From Halobacteriales archaeon (GTDB taxonomy: Archaea > Halobacteriota > Halobacteria > Halobacteriales > SKSH01): 64,000 nt of DNA. Positions within the stretch are counted from its first letter, which is position 1. Every line of letters begins with the position of its first letter. Shown here piece by piece: positions 33,851 through 43,868 of this stretch. The stretch lies in NCBI GenBank assembly GCA_007118145.1, contig SKSD01000001.1:1-64000 (forward strand). The letters run 5' to 3'. The translations under genes were made by a program, and so were the position numbers. A model generated the notes under the pieces. It saw only the letters and a program-made list of their open reading frames with translations, did not search any database and had not been told where the DNA came from.

Positions 33851-35104
33851 ATGATTGTCCAGCATCTCATCTTCATCCTGTTACTCGTCGGCACGCAGGC
33901 ATTTTTTACCTGGTTGGCCGTGGTGAATCTACGACACAGTGAACGCGAGGTGACAGCCGAAAAGGAGTGGCTCGCAGATGAGTTCGAGATAGACGACACC
34001 GATCAGTTGCTCGACTACCAACGTCTGGGTGCCGGTGTGGGTCACCTGCAGGCATGGATTGGACTGTTGGTCTTGTTGTTGGTGTTATACTCTGGACTGT
34101 TCTCGATGATCATCGAACTCATTGATGGACTCGACTTCGGATTGGTGACTGAGGGGGTACTCCTCTTCGTCGGGTTGGTGATCGCACTCACAGTCTACTC
34201 GCTTCCATTCGATGCAATTGGCACGTTCGTCGTCGATGAGCTGTTCGATTTCAACCAACAGTCGGTCACCCTCTGGGTTCGAGACCTCATCATCAGTCTC
34301 GCCATCTCCATCGTTCTCGTGGGTGTCATCGCCACAGCCCTCTTGGCGTTCGTCGTCTGGCTCGGTTGGTGGTGGTGGGTAGCTGCTTGGCTGTTCGTGG
34401 TGGCGTTTTCCCTCGCGATGAACGTGATCTACCCACGCGTCATCGCACCGCTGTTCAACGAGTTCGAACCGGTCCAGGAGGGTGAACTCCGTGAAGCCGT
34501 CGAGGAGGTGTTCGACCGGGCAGGGTTCGAATGCTCACAGATTTACACGATGGATGCCAGCCGGCGATCATCGAAGGTCAATGCATACTTCGTCGGCTTT
34601 GGCCGGACCAAACGTGTGGTACTGTTCGATACACTGGTAGAGACGCTTGATACCCGCTCCGTACAGAGCGTGCTCGCACACGAACTTGCCCACTGGAAGC
34701 GAAAACACATCTGGAAGGGTCTCGCGAGTGAGGCAATCCGACTCGGTATCGTCTTCGCGGTCGTCGGCTATCTCGTCGGTGCAGAGTGGGTGTACACCAT
34801 GTTCGAGATCGATCCGACACTCACTTATGCCGGCATCATCCTCGCCGTGCTTTGGGTCACCCCGCTGGTCAGGTGGTCGAGCCCGCTCTCGAACCGTATC
34901 TGGCTAGACTTCGAACGCGAGGCCGATGCATTCGCGACGGAGGTGATGGGCTCTGGGGAGGGTCTCGTTCGGGCACTGACCGAGCTCACGAGGGAAAACC
35001 TCTCCAACCCCTTCCCTCACCCGTGGTTCGAGGCGTTCCACTACGACCACCCACCGGTCCCCGACCGAATCCGCGCTATCAGATCGGAGTCAGAGGGGTC
35101 GTGA
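33851..35104 (+). CDS. M48 family integral-membrane zinc protease (Ste24/HtpX-like)
   Basis: The 417-residue protein is mostly membrane helices with the motif VLAHELAHWKRKH (HExxH), a later ligand segment FEREADAFATEVMG and a TMDASRRSSKVNAYFVGFG segment before it, as in Ste24/CAAX prenyl protease 1 relatives. It cleaves peptides at the membrane face; targets in archaea are unknown. The start is ATG 33851 (MIVQHLIFILLLVG); the longer track ORF begins in a non-coding region. Confidence 0.9.
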   Translation: MIVQHLIFILLLVGTQAFFTWLAVVNLRHSEREVTAEKEWLADEFEIDDTDQLLDYQRLGAGVGHLQAWIGLLVLLLVLYSGLFSMIIELIDGLDFGLVTEGVLLFVGLVIALTVYSLPFDAIGTFVVDELFDFNQQSVTLWVRDLIISLAISIVLVGVIATALLAFVVWLGWWWWVAAWLFVVAFSLAMNVIYPRVIAPLFNEFEPVQEGELREAVEEVFDRAGFECSQIYTMDASRRSSKVNAYFVGFGRTKRVVLFDTLVETLDTRSVQSVLAHELAHWKRKHIWKGLASEAIRLGIVFAVVGYLVGAEWVYTMFEIDPTLTYAGIILAVLWVTPLVRWSSPLSNRIWLDFEREADAFATEVMGSGEGLVRALTELTRENLSNPFPHPWFEAFHYDHPPVPDRIRAIRSESEGS

Positions 35105-35251
35105 AGCCATATATACCAGCACAATTACCTCAATATCGACGACGATTCGGCATGTCAAGCCATACCAAGAATTCATGAGTGTGACGCCTCAAGACGGTCG
35201 AATTGAACAGTATCTGAACGGTCGGAAGGGTGGTGACGAGTCACCCTAGAG

Positions 35252-35266
35252 CGTTACCCATTTATA
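35252..35266 (+). promoter_or_regulatory. Promoter (BRE and TATA box) of the thermosome gene
   Basis: CGTTACCCA then TTTATA (35261-35266) lies 26-28 nt before ATG 35293, the usual distance from TATA box to start for leaderless haloarchaeal messages. This decides the start and rules out the upstream codon at 35230. Confidence 0.65.
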
Positions 35267-35292
35267 GAAGCACATTCAATCATCGACCGACT

Positions 35293-36972
35293 ATGAGTCA
35301 GCGAATGCAAGGGGCGCAGCCCCTCATCGTTATGAGTGAAGGTGCTCAGCGAGTCAAAGACAAAGACGCGCAGGAGTACAACATTGCAGCGGCCCGGGCG
35401 GTCGCCGAGGCAGTCCGCTCCACACTTGGACCAAAGGGGATGGACAAGATGCTCGTCGACAGCATGGGTAGCGTGACCGTGACGAACGACGGTGTCACGA
35501 TCTTGACCGAGATGGACATCGACAATCCGACGGCTGAGATGATTGTCGAGGTCGCAGAAACGCAGGAGGATGAGGCCGGTGACGGCACGACCACGGCGGT
35601 CGCGATCGCCGGTGAGCTGCTCAAGAACGCTCAAGATCTTCTCGAGCAGGACATCCACCCGACAGCGATCATCAAGGGCTACCACCTCGCGAGCGAGCGA
35701 GCCCGTGCTGAGGTGGACGACATCGCAGAGACGGTCGATACGGATGACGAGGAGATCTTGCGTCGTGTGGCCGAGACCAGCATGACCGGCAAGGGTGCGG
35801 AGTACAACAAGGAGCTGTTCTCAGAGCTCGTCGTCGATGCTGTCCGAAGCGTCACCGTCGAGACAGACGATGGCGAGAACGTCGTCGACCTCGAGTTCGT
35901 GAAGGTCGAGACGCAGACCGGTCAAAGTGCCGAGCAGTCTGAGTTACTCGCCGGCGCCGTGATCGACAAGGACCCCGTCCACGATGATATGCCACGCATC
36001 AAGGAGGACGCCAATATCCTCCTGATCAACGAGCCGATCGAGGTCGAGGAGACGGACGTCGACACCGAGGTCAGCGTGAGCGACCCCGAGCAGCTCCAGA
36101 AGTTCCTCGACCAGGAGGAGGACCAACTCCGCCGCAAGGTCGAGCAGATCAAGGAGCTCGGTGCGGATGTCGTGTTCTGTCAGAAGGGCATCGACGACCT
36201 CGCCCAACACTTCCTCGCCCGTGAGGGTATTCTGGCGGTACGCCGGGCGAAAAAGAGCGACATCGAGTTCCTCAAGGAGGTACTCGGCGCCAGCATCGTC
36301 TCCGATCTCGACAGTGCCGAGCCGGATGACCTCGGCTTCGGAACGGTCACCCGCGACATCAACGATGAGCTGTTCTACGTCGAGGGTTACGGCGGTCACG
36401 GTGTGACGATCTTGCTCCGTGGTTCGACCGATCACGTCGTTGACGAACTCGAGCGCAGCATCAGTGACGCCCTTGAGGTGGTCGCACAGACCGTCTCCGA
36501 CGGTCGGACGCTTCCTGGTGGTGGTGCGGTCGAGACCGAACTCGCACGACGCCTTCGAGACTACGCTGACAGTGTCAGTGGCCGTGAACAACTCGCGGTC
36601 GAGGCGTTTGCCGACTCGCTCGAACTCGTACCTCGTGTGCTCGCTGAGAACGCCGGGCTCGACAGCATCGACACGCTCGTCGACCTACGCGCAGCCCACG
36701 AGGACGGCCAGATCCGCGCTGGTTTGAACGTCGACACTGGCGATGTCGAGGATACCTTCGATGCTGGTGTCATCGAACCAGCCCATGCGAAGGAACAGGC
36801 CATCGCGAGTGCTGCCGAAGCCGCCAACCTCGTCCTGAAGATCGACGATATCATCGCCGCAGGTGACCTGTCCACAGGTGGCAGTGACGATGAGATGGAC
36901 GACATGGACATGGGCGGTATGGGCGGCATGGGTGGCATGGGCGGTATGGGTGGCATGGGCGGCATGATGTAA
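35293..36972 (+). CDS. Thermosome subunit (group II chaperonin)
   Basis: All chaperonin marks are present: [52 protein letters not shown] (ATP-binding Asp) and, near the end, [15 protein letters not shown]. The C-terminus is a GGM-repeat tail. The ATP-driven double ring folds cytosolic proteins. The length of 559 residues is normal. The track start at 35230 lies upstream of the TATA box and is rejected. Other thermosome subunits may exist outside the window. Confidence 0.97.
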   Translation: MSQRMQGAQPLIVMSEGAQRVKDKDAQEYNIAAARAVAEAVRSTLGPKGMDKMLVDSMGSVTVTNDGVTILTEMDIDNPTAEMIVEVAETQEDEAGDGTTTAVAIAGELLKNAQDLLEQDIHPTAIIKGYHLASERARAEVDDIAETVDTDDEEILRRVAETSMTGKGAEYNKELFSELVVDAVRSVTVETDDGENVVDLEFVKVETQTGQSAEQSELLAGAVIDKDPVHDDMPRIKEDANILLINEPIEVEETDVDTEVSVSDPEQLQKFLDQEEDQLRRKVEQIKELGADVVFCQKGIDDLAQHFLAREGILAVRRAKKSDIEFLKEVLGASIVSDLDSAEPDDLGFGTVTRDINDELFYVEGYGGHGVTILLRGSTDHVVDELERSISDALEVVAQTVSDGRTLPGGGAVETELARRLRDYADSVSGREQLAVEAFADSLELVPRVLAENAGLDSIDTLVDLRAAHEDGQIRAGLNVDTGDVEDTFDAGVIEPAHAKEQAIASAAEAANLVLKIDDIIAAGDLSTGGSDDEMDDMDMGGMGGMGGMGGMGGMGGMM

Positions 36973-37071
36973 TCACCGCGCAAGGCCAACTATACACCAA
37001 CCGGACCGATTCACCAACCGATTTTTCACTTCGAAGTCAGACGACAGCGGCGATAGCTGAGCGCACTCTCG

Positions 37072-37530
37072 TCAGTCGGGTATCGAGACGCGGACCTGGT
37101 CGTGTTCGGCGATGATGTTCAGCACGATACTGGTATTCGTCTCGAGGATGGCAGGGTGGACGAGGAGTTCTTTGATCTGCTTGTTCATATCGTCTGTATC
37201 GACGTACTTGCCGATGGCGATGATATCGAAATCGCCGGTCACCTCATAAACACTGAGCATCTGATTGGCCGTCTCGAGATCGGCAGAGACCTCTGAGATG
37301 GCGTCACCCTCGACCTTGAGCTGGATGATGGCCGTGACATCATATCCGAGGGCGTCGTAGTTGATCTTCGGCGAGTAACCGGTGATGACCCCATCCGTCT
37401 CGAGTTCATCGAGATGATTCGAGACGGTGGTAACCGAGACACCGAGCTCGTCTGCGAGGCTACGAAGACTCGCCCTGCCGTTATCGATGAGGGCGTTGAC
37501 CAGCTTACGGTCGAGGTGTTCATACGTCAT
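37072..37530 (-). CDS. Lrp/AsnC family transcription regulator
   Basis: The 152-residue protein has an N-terminal helix-turn-helix ([44 protein letters not shown]) and a C-terminal RAM domain (AIIQLKV..., [16 protein letters not shown]). Lrp proteins bind amino acids and control their genes. It is divergent from glutamine synthetase across 113 bases, which makes glnA its probable target, as is known for this arrangement in haloarchaea. The start is ATG 37530; the track adds 16 basic residues. Confidence 0.93.
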   Translation of the reverse strand: MTYEHLDRKLVNALIDNGRASLRSLADELGVSVTTVSNHLDELETDGVITGYSPKINYDALGYDVTAIIQLKVEGDAISEVSADLETANQMLSVYEVTGDFDIIAIGKYVDTDDMNKQIKELLVHPAILETNTSIVLNIIAEHDQVRVSIPD

Positions 37531-37594
37531 ATGGGTGGACACTCTCGAGCTACACCTTTTAATTTTACGTTTGTCCAATAATATATTGAAATAC

Positions 37595-37630
37595 TAGCGA
37601 ATCTTCAACGGTAGCGTTATATTAGTAGCG
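37595..37630 (+). promoter_or_regulatory. glnA promoter with three TAGCG repeats
   Basis: TAGCG occurs three times, at 37595, 37612 and 37626, around the TATA-like TTATATTA (37617-37624). The TATA box lies about 25 nt before ATG 37644. The repeats fit a binding site for the divergent Lrp protein, but this is an inference from position. Confidence 0.5.
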
Positions 37631-37643
37631 ATTTTGCTATGAG

Positions 37644-39023
37644 ATGTCGATATATATGGTAGGAACAGAACATCAACTCGAGGACAAGTCACGATCTGCG
37701 GCGATCGACCGCGTTTTCGACACGATCGCCCAGGAGAACGTCGAGTTCGTCAGGCTACAGTTCACCGACATCACCGGAACGGTCAAGAACGTCTCCATCC
37801 CGTCGAGTCAGGTAGAGAAGGCCTTCGATGAGGGTATCTGGTTCGATGGGTCGAGTATCGAGGGGTTCGTCCGCATCCAGGAGTCAGACATGCGTCTCGA
37901 ACCCGACCCGTCGACCTTCGCCATCCTCCCATGGCGCTCGAACGGTGAGTACGCCAGCGCACGGATGATCTGCGATGTGGTCAATACGGACGGTTCACCC
38001 TTCGCCGGCGGGCCACGTCAGGTGCTCAAGCGCGTCCTTGAGGAGGCAAAGGCCATGGGCTATGAGGTCAACATGGGTCCGGAGCCGGAGTTCTTCCTGT
38101 TCGAGAAGGACGAACGGGGGCGACCGACGACCACGCCACATGACCGAGGTGGCTACTTCGACCTCGCTCCGAAGGACCTCGCGACGGACGTGCGCCGTGA
38201 GATCATCTTTGCCCTCGAAGAGATGGGATTCGAGGTTGAGGCAAGCCATCACGAGGTGGCTGAGGGGCAACACGAGATCAACTTCAAGTACGCGGAGGCG
38301 CTTCGAACGGCAGATAATATCGCGACCTTTAGGGCGGTCGTCCGGGCTGTAGCTGAGCGAAGCAATCTCCACGCGACGTTCATGCCAAAGCCAATCGCAG
38401 AGATCAATGGCTCGGGCATGCACTCACACATCAGCCTCTTCGAAGATGGTGAGAACGTCTTTTCCGATGAATCGGACGAGTTCAATCTCTCTCAGGAGGC
38501 ATATCACTTCATGGGCGGTGTCCTCGAACACGCCCCGGCGATCACCGCCGTTGCGAATCCGACAGTCAACTCATACAAGCGCCTGGTACCAGGGTACGAG
38601 GCCCCGGTGTATATCGCCTGGTCGGATGTGAATCGCTCTGCATTGATCCGTGTCCCCGATGCTGCAGGGACGAGCGCACGCTTTGAGATACGAAGTCCAG
38701 ATCCATCATGCAATCCCTACCTCGCCTTCGCTGCGATACTCAAGGCAGGACTCGATGGTCTCGAACAGGAGACCCATCCTGGTGACCCCGTCCGCGAGGA
38801 TATCTACGAGTTCGATGAATCGACACGCGATGAGTACGGGATCGACTTACTCCCTGCATCACTCGACCGTGCCGTTGATGCGCTCGAGGCCGATTCCGTC
38901 ATCCTCGATGCCCTTGGTGACCACGTCGCTGAGAAGTTCATCCAGGCGAAGCGAACCGACGTGCAAGAGTTCCGCATCTCTGTCAGCGACTGGGAGCTCG
39001 AGAAGTACCTCGAGAAATTCTGA
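37644..39023 (+). CDS. glnA: Glutamine synthetase type I
   Basis: The enzyme joins ammonia and glutamate using ATP. Motifs: [21 protein letters not shown] and [18 protein letters not shown] in the beta-grasp domain; [28 protein letters not shown]; and RIPDAAG-like segment [29 protein letters not shown]. The 459-residue length fits. The TATA spacing supports ATG 37644 over the ATG four codons later. Control by the divergent Lrp gene is likely. Confidence 0.96.
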   Translation: MSIYMVGTEHQLEDKSRSAAIDRVFDTIAQENVEFVRLQFTDITGTVKNVSIPSSQVEKAFDEGIWFDGSSIEGFVRIQESDMRLEPDPSTFAILPWRSNGEYASARMICDVVNTDGSPFAGGPRQVLKRVLEEAKAMGYEVNMGPEPEFFLFEKDERGRPTTTPHDRGGYFDLAPKDLATDVRREIIFALEEMGFEVEASHHEVAEGQHEINFKYAEALRTADNIATFRAVVRAVAERSNLHATFMPKPIAEINGSGMHSHISLFEDGENVFSDESDEFNLSQEAYHFMGGVLEHAPAITAVANPTVNSYKRLVPGYEAPVYIAWSDVNRSALIRVPDAAGTSARFEIRSPDPSCNPYLAFAAILKAGLDGLEQETHPGDPVREDIYEFDESTRDEYGIDLLPASLDRAVDALEADSVILDALGDHVAEKFIQAKRTDVQEFRISVSDWELEKYLEKF

Positions 39024-39053
39024 GACAACCCCGAGCGTCAACTCAGCGGCTCA

Positions 39054-39533
39054 TCACCGCTCACTATGGTGAGCGTAGCTACCGTCGGTATGGATGGCGA
39101 AGAACTGCCAGGTATCTCGTTTCTCACCACCCATACCGGGAGAGCCAGCCGGCATCCCGGGCAGCGCTATCCCAGCTATCGACGGTGTGTCATCGATCGC
39201 CTGCTCGATCACCGCGACGGGGACGTGCCCCTCGACGATGAATCCATCGAGAACCGTGGTGTGACAGCTCCAGATGTCCCGATGGATACCTTGCGCTCGT
39301 TTCAAGCCAGTCAGGTCGTGTTCAATACGCGTCTCAAGCGAGACGGGAAGGTGCTCTTCGAGATATGTTGCATACACATCACAACATGCACACTGTGGGC
39401 CTTGGTACTGGGTGGCCTGTGACACCATCGGCAGGTGGTCGGCTGTCGTCGCACGGTCAAGACAGCCGGCAAGAGCGCCGACCACCGTCGAGACACCACC
39501 GGCAAGCACGGTACGACGATTCAGCTCAATCAT
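39054..39533 (-). CDS. DUF411-type metal-binding lipoprotein
   Basis: An RR-containing signal followed by ALAGC marks a Tat lipoprotein. The mature part shows PQCACCDVYATYLEEH, with several cysteines like DUF411 proteins (periplasmic copper or metal related in bacteria), then VEGHVPVAVIEQAI and LPGMPAGSPGM. The metal role is family knowledge only. The start chosen is ATG 39533 (MIELNRRTVLAGG). Confidence 0.85.
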   Translation of the reverse strand: MIELNRRTVLAGGVSTVVGALAGCLDRATTADHLPMVSQATQYQGPQCACCDVYATYLEEHLPVSLETRIEHDLTGLKRAQGIHRDIWSCHTTVLDGFIVEGHVPVAVIEQAIDDTPSIAGIALPGMPAGSPGMGGEKRDTWQFFAIHTDGSYAHHSER

Positions 39534-39619
39534 GAATGCCGATACCAGGCATCCGACTGAAAGCATGGGGGTCGACTCCTACCAAGTGGGAACCGACCGT
39601 CAGATCGCCTCACCGTCAA

Positions 39620-40831
39620 CTATCGACCTCGTAGGCGGTCGAGGATGCGACCTGGAATCCCGAGGGCACCGAGTGTCGCCCCGGTGACGATCATAAACAC
39701 GTACAGACCAAGGGTCGACAACCAGATGACGATCATCGCGAGTATCGCCCAGCCACCGGGGAGGAGATAGAACGCCCCGAGGGTCAAGATCACACCGTAG
39801 AGTAAGACGAGATACGGACCCCAGCCACGGGCATGCCCACGACGTTGGCGCTGGCGAACATAGCGCTTGAGATCGCCTTCGACCTCGTCGCGATGGACTG
39901 TTCGCTCCTCGAGTGATGCCTCGAGCGCCTCGAACTCCGCCCGGAGTGCCGTCACCTCATCCTCCTCGTTGAGGTCATCATCTTCCGGTTCCTCGGGGTC
40001 TTCGTCGGGCATGGCCTGCTCTGTTGGGGCGTGAAACGCCCCTCCGGCATGTACCTGCCGGTCACTGAGCGTTGCGTTGATCACGGCACCCAATAGGATG
40101 ACGACTGCGATGACGTACAACCAGGTCATCGAGATGAAGACGCCAGCGAGGACACCATAGACGGCGAATGGTGCAGCGATCGTGATGTACAGTTGCAAGA
40201 GCGCGGTCGCGATGGTGATTCCGACAGCCGCGACGATCGATCCTGGGAGGATACGACGAAGTGCGTATCGCCGAGGTGGGAACACGGCATACATCGGGAG
40301 TAACGCGATCGCGATCGCGGGTGCCACAAGCAGCGGGAGGAGGACACCACCCACCTCGAGACCGAACGTGTACAAGGTGACCATGGAGACACCAACTACA
40401 CCGATGATGCCGACCATCGCCAGGAGGACCGCGAGGCCGTTTCGTATGGTCACCAAGACAGAAGCCTCGCCTGGAGCACCGTAGATGGAGTTGAATGCTC
40501 GATCGAGCCCTCGGAACACCTTGAGTGAACCCCAGAGGGCGAAGAGCACCCCCGTGATCGTCGCCACAGATCTGCCAGCGTCCGCCTCCAGACCGGTGCG
40601 GATGAACCCGATCGCCTCATCGGTCACGAGATGGCCGAACGCAGCGGTCAGTTGGTTCATGATGGCTTCACCACCGAAGGTGGCTGCCACGGCGACGATC
40701 ACCACAGCGAATGGGACGATCGATAGTAACGCGTAGAACGAGATTCCGGCAGCGAGTAACGTCACCTCCGACCGCGATGTGTGATCGATGACGCGTTTGG
40801 CGTACTCGATACCCGTTGTGAGGTCGCGCAC
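39620..40831 (-). CDS. YihY/BrkB family membrane protein
   Basis: The 403 residues have six or more helices in the first 270 residues with the YihY/BrkB pattern (VTLLAAGISFYALLSIVPFAVVIVA, LFALWGSLKVFRGLDRAFNSIYGAP, VYGVLAGVFISMTWLYVIAVVILLGAVINATL). A hydrophilic, acidic, coiled-coil-like part about 275-330 then leads to two more helices. Function is unsettled; an alternative view is a transporter. It follows Trm1 on the same strand. Confidence 0.9.
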   Translation of the reverse strand: MRDLTTGIEYAKRVIDHTSRSEVTLLAAGISFYALLSIVPFAVVIVAVAATFGGEAIMNQLTAAFGHLVTDEAIGFIRTGLEADAGRSVATITGVLFALWGSLKVFRGLDRAFNSIYGAPGEASVLVTIRNGLAVLLAMVGIIGVVGVSMVTLYTFGLEVGGVLLPLLVAPAIAIALLPMYAVFPPRRYALRRILPGSIVAAVGITIATALLQLYITIAAPFAVYGVLAGVFISMTWLYVIAVVILLGAVINATLSDRQVHAGGAFHAPTEQAMPDEDPEEPEDDDLNEEDEVTALRAEFEALEASLEERTVHRDEVEGDLKRYVRQRQRRGHARGWGPYLVLLYGVILTLGAFYLLPGGWAILAMIVIWLSTLGLYVFMIVTGATLGALGIPGRILDRLRGR

Positions 40832-40857
40832 ATCGTCATGTTTCGATAGCGTCGGCC

Positions 40858-41970
40858 TTAAGCGCTGTCGGCAGTGGCCTGTACGACGCGCCTCACGGTG
40901 TCGATGGGGGCATCTGTCTTGAACGTCGTCCCACCGAAGTGTGTCCGAGAGGCACGAAATCCCCTGTCGCTGATCTCCTTGAGGACGTCATCCATGGGAC
41001 CTGCAGGCAGGTCCAGCTGGTCACAGATGACGTGATGGTCGTGGTGTCCGACGATATCGAGCTCGTGACTGAGTCTGTCGAGCAGTCGCTCAATCGTCTT
41101 TCGTTCGCCCATCGAGTCGTCGAGATGCGTGGCCACCTCAGCCACGAACCCTTGGTCTACATAGGTGTCCAGCCAGAGTGGCCCAATCCTCCTGAGTGAC
41201 TCCCCACACTCTCGACATGTCGCGGGTAAGGCTGGGGCGAGCCCCTCGACTGTCGCACGATGCAAACAGGCGTCACAGTGGACGAGGTAGCCTAGTCGGT
41301 CGACTGCATCATCTGCATCGCTCGCTCGCCGGTGTAACCTGAGGTAGGTACGGACGTAGTGACGGGTGACGTGACTCAACACCGGTGCGATGCCGATATC
41401 ATATCGAGCAGCCGTCCTGGCGATAGCCGAGAGGAGAATCCTGAGTCCAACCTCGGCGTGATACTCGGTGTTGGCTGGGACAGCTGAGTAGCGCCGTACC
41501 CCTGCGCGAAAGTGCGCACCACAAAGCGGTGCCGTATCGGTGGCGGTGACACACAACAGCTGTGCAGTGCCGGACATCGCCGGATCAAGGTAGGGTATTG
41601 GCGACCCGAACGGGTCGAGATCGACCACATCATAGTGATGGGCGTAGAGGTGACGTCGGACATCTGCCTGCTCGATGGCACAATTGATATCGTTGCTGTC
41701 GGCATTCTTTTGCGACAACTCGACCGCAGGCTGGTTGATATCGGTCATGGTGACCTCGTACCCCTGCTCCGCGGCTCGGATTCCCCTGATACCCGCTGCA
41801 GCCATCGCATCGAGATAGCTCGGGACTCGGTCGTCGATCCACGTCTCCCTCACCGCATTGAGTACGGCCACGGTGAGGTCACGGTTGAGCTCCATGGTCG
41901 GGTTGAAGAAGACTGCCTGCTCCATGTTCTCAGGGACGGTGAATGTCAGCCCGCCTTCCGACCACTGCAT
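40858..41970 (-). CDS. trm1: tRNA (guanine(26)-N2)-dimethyltransferase Trm1
   Basis: Trm1 methylates G26 of many tRNAs with SAM. The Rossmann part has YLDAMAAAGIRGIRAAEQGYEVTMTDINQPAVEL and DVVDLDPFGSPIPYLDPA; the later zinc-type knuckles are CDACLHRA and CRECGES. Length 370 residues is usual for archaea. The start is ATG 41970 (MQWSEGGLTF); the track version adds 58 non-family residues. It is divergent from the SWIM protein. Confidence 0.95.
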   Translation of the reverse strand: MQWSEGGLTFTVPENMEQAVFFNPTMELNRDLTVAVLNAVRETWIDDRVPSYLDAMAAAGIRGIRAAEQGYEVTMTDINQPAVELSQKNADSNDINCAIEQADVRRHLYAHHYDVVDLDPFGSPIPYLDPAMSGTAQLLCVTATDTAPLCGAHFRAGVRRYSAVPANTEYHAEVGLRILLSAIARTAARYDIGIAPVLSHVTRHYVRTYLRLHRRASDADDAVDRLGYLVHCDACLHRATVEGLAPALPATCRECGESLRRIGPLWLDTYVDQGFVAEVATHLDDSMGERKTIERLLDRLSHELDIVGHHDHHVICDQLDLPAGPMDDVLKEISDRGFRASRTHFGGTTFKTDAPIDTVRRVVQATADSA

Positions 41971-42089
41971 GTGGCTGTCTGTGTGGCGGAGGTGAAAAGC
42001 CTCACCGGTCTGGAAGTATCGCGTGCTGCAAATACCACCGAACCGGTTTTGTGTGGTTGACACGTAGCCCAGCGAGCGAAGCGCGTCAC

Positions 42090-42437
42090 ATGAGCACGTT
42101 CGAGGAGTGGAGGGCAGAGCTCGAGTCAGTCGGTGAGCTGACACCGGAGGTGGTAGAGCGGATCGTCTCGCTACATGGAGACCGGGGAAAACGGGCGATC
42201 GAAGCGGTTGGCGAGCGACGCGTCAAGGAGTACCTCGATTTCACCGTCGTCGTCGGTCACTCTGAAGAGTACATCATCGAGGAGGGTCGGTGCTCATGCA
42301 AGGATGCGAGATACAACCTGGACCGCGATGACCCGAACCAGCGTTGCTGGCACGAACTGGCCGCACTGATCGCGACGTATACCGACACGCTCGATCATCA
42401 CGAGCTATGGTACACCGAGGTTCACGAGTTCCTGTGA
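42090..42437 (+). CDS. Small SWIM zinc-finger protein
   Basis: The 115-residue protein ends with a SWIM-type pattern, CSC-x(n)-CWH (CSCKDARYNLDRDDPNQRCWH). The N-terminal half is helical. SWIM fingers bind DNA or proteins in many contexts; the role is unknown here. ATG 42090 (MSTFEEWRAEL) is the start; the 3' end overlaps the convergent UDG gene by 16 bases. Confidence 0.85.
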   Translation: MSTFEEWRAELESVGELTPEVVERIVSLHGDRGKRAIEAVGERRVKEYLDFTVVVGHSEEYIIEEGRCSCKDARYNLDRDDPNQRCWHELAALIATYTDTLDHHELWYTEVHEFL

Positions 42438-43015
42438 GCCAGTCCGGCGAGTTCGATCGACCGATCGAGTGCCTCCTCGAACGCTCCCATCGAGTTACGG
42501 TTGTACAACGTTGCAGCCGGATGCAACCCGATGACGATGACACGTTCATGCCCACCGAGCTCGACATGTTCAACAGCTCCTACCTCGTCGGTCACCCGGA
42601 TATCTCGCTGGAGTAACTCCTCGGCGGGGACCCTCCCCAGGGCGAGTATCACCCGAGGGTCGACGAAGGCAATCTCGTTCTCGAGGTGTGGTCGACAGTT
42701 CGTCAACTCGGACACCCTCGGGTTCCGGTTATCCGGTGGGCGACACCGCACACAGTTGGTGATACGGACCACACCTCGATCGAGGCCACGTGCCTCGAGT
42801 GACTGATTCAACACCTCACCACTGCGGCCGACGAACGGTACACCAGCAATGTCCTCTGCCTCCCCCGGTGCCTCGCCGATAAGCAGTAACTCGGTATCGT
42901 CTGCCCCCTGGCCGTTGACAATCTGTGAGCGATGGTCGACGAGGTCAACACATCGCGTACATCCTTGCACGACGTGGTCAGCGGGTTCTTCCATATCTCC
43001 GTCTAATCGGGTCAT
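42422..43015 (-). CDS. Uracil-DNA glycosylase, family 4 (4Fe-4S type)
   Basis: Family 4 UDGs remove uracil from DNA. The signs are CTRC near the N-terminus with further cysteines in ITNCVRCRPPDNRNP and LTNCRP for the iron-sulfur cluster, the catalytic-type loop LLIGEAPGEAED, and the HPAATL motif near the end. It starts within the DUF99 stop codon (ATGA), so both belong to one operon. ATG 43015 is taken; the next in-frame ATG is eight codons later. Confidence 0.93.
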   Translation of the reverse strand: MTRLDGDMEEPADHVVQGCTRCVDLVDHRSQIVNGQGADDTELLLIGEAPGEAEDIAGVPFVGRSGEVLNQSLEARGLDRGVVRITNCVRCRPPDNRNPRVSELTNCRPHLENEIAFVDPRVILALGRVPAEELLQRDIRVTDEVGAVEHVELGGHERVIVIGLHPAATLYNRNSMGAFEEALDRSIELAGLAHRNS

Positions 43016-43590
43016 GCATTAGCGTTCGTGGTTCGGTATGCATCCACCGCCCTCGCGGCGAGTCGTGCCACACGGAGTGGTGCTGGTCGTGCATCGACCG
43101 ATTCGGTACACTGTATGATCACCTCGTCTGCCTCTGACGGGCGACAACCGGCCTCTCGCAGGTACAAGGTCGTCTTGTTGACAGTGACCGCCCGACGAGG
43201 AGGGAGTCTCGCGTATCGCTCGTGTCGATCCTCCATGGTCGACCGATCATCGATGTTCTCCTCGATAGCTGTCTCAAGCCCATCGCTTGCCTCGAAGGTG
43301 ACGGCGATGGTCGGTAACGCCGTCTCGGCGTGGATCGCCTCGAGATCGATGATGTTGTACCATGCGAGTGCCACCCCGGCGATGAGCAGAAATCGAATGT
43401 CCTCTCGATCGAGTCGCTCAACCATCTCGATGATTGACTCGCTGATGTCGGTTCCACCGACAGTACACCTCCCGAACACGAAGTCATCGACTCGCCCCGA
43501 ACACGTCATCACCACACCCCCGAGTGTACTCGACTCATCAGCTCCGAAGGACTCGGCGATGCCAAGCACCCGGGTCCCCGGTTTCATCAC
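43012..43590 (-). CDS. DUF99 family protein (endonuclease V-like fold)
   Basis: The protein reads KPGTRVLGIAESFGADESSTLGGVVM and later LLIAGVALAWYNIIDLEAIHAETALPTIAV, the usual DUF99 pattern. DUF99 has an endonuclease V-like fold and lies beside repair genes; function is not proven. Here it is between DUF5786 and UDG with 4-base overlaps on both sides, suggesting a repair link. Length 192 residues fits. Confidence 0.88.
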   Translation of the reverse strand: MMKPGTRVLGIAESFGADESSTLGGVVMTCSGRVDDFVFGRCTVGGTDISESIIEMVERLDREDIRFLLIAGVALAWYNIIDLEAIHAETALPTIAVTFEASDGLETAIEENIDDRSTMEDRHERYARLPPRRAVTVNKTTLYLREAGCRPSEADEVIIQCTESVDARPAPLRVARLAARAVDAYRTTNANA

Positions 43591-43775
43591 TCCTCGGTAT
43601 GGTCTTTGATCTCTTGTAACCGCTCGAGTAACTGGTCGTTGGACGTTCCGAACTCGAAATCGACCGACCCATCGTGCTCAGACTCATCGTTACGCTCTGA
43701 GACATCAGCCGTGATGTCCTCGGTATCGATTTCCTGGCGCTCTTGTTCGGATTCGTCGTAACTGCCGAATCCCAT
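43587..43775 (-). CDS. DUF5786 family protein
   Basis: The 62 residues (MGFGSYDESEQERQEIDTED, SVDFEFGTSNDQLLERLQEIKD) match DUF5786, a very acidic small haloarchaeal protein of unknown role. The ORF track extends to 44045, but ATG 43775 is the family start. The stop overlaps the DUF99 start by 4 bases, so it heads the three-gene operon. Confidence 0.88.
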   Translation of the reverse strand: MGFGSYDESEQERQEIDTEDITADVSERNDESEHDGSVDFEFGTSNDQLLERLQEIKDHTEE

Positions 43776-43868
43776 ACACGGTCTAGTTAGCACCGAGGAT
43801 ACAAATGACTGCGGGTTGGGAGTACCACGTCGGATAACCTTTGTGTCGGCCGCAACGAAGGACTTGAC

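Noticed and set aside
35175-35249. 24-residue ORF before the thermosome
   Set aside because: Too short and with no known family or promoter evidence.
36900-36972. GGC ATG repeats as a tandem DNA repeat
   Set aside because: They code for the GGM tail of the thermosome and need no other explanation.
41512-42060. Plus ORF of 182 residues
   Set aside because: Antisense to Trm1.
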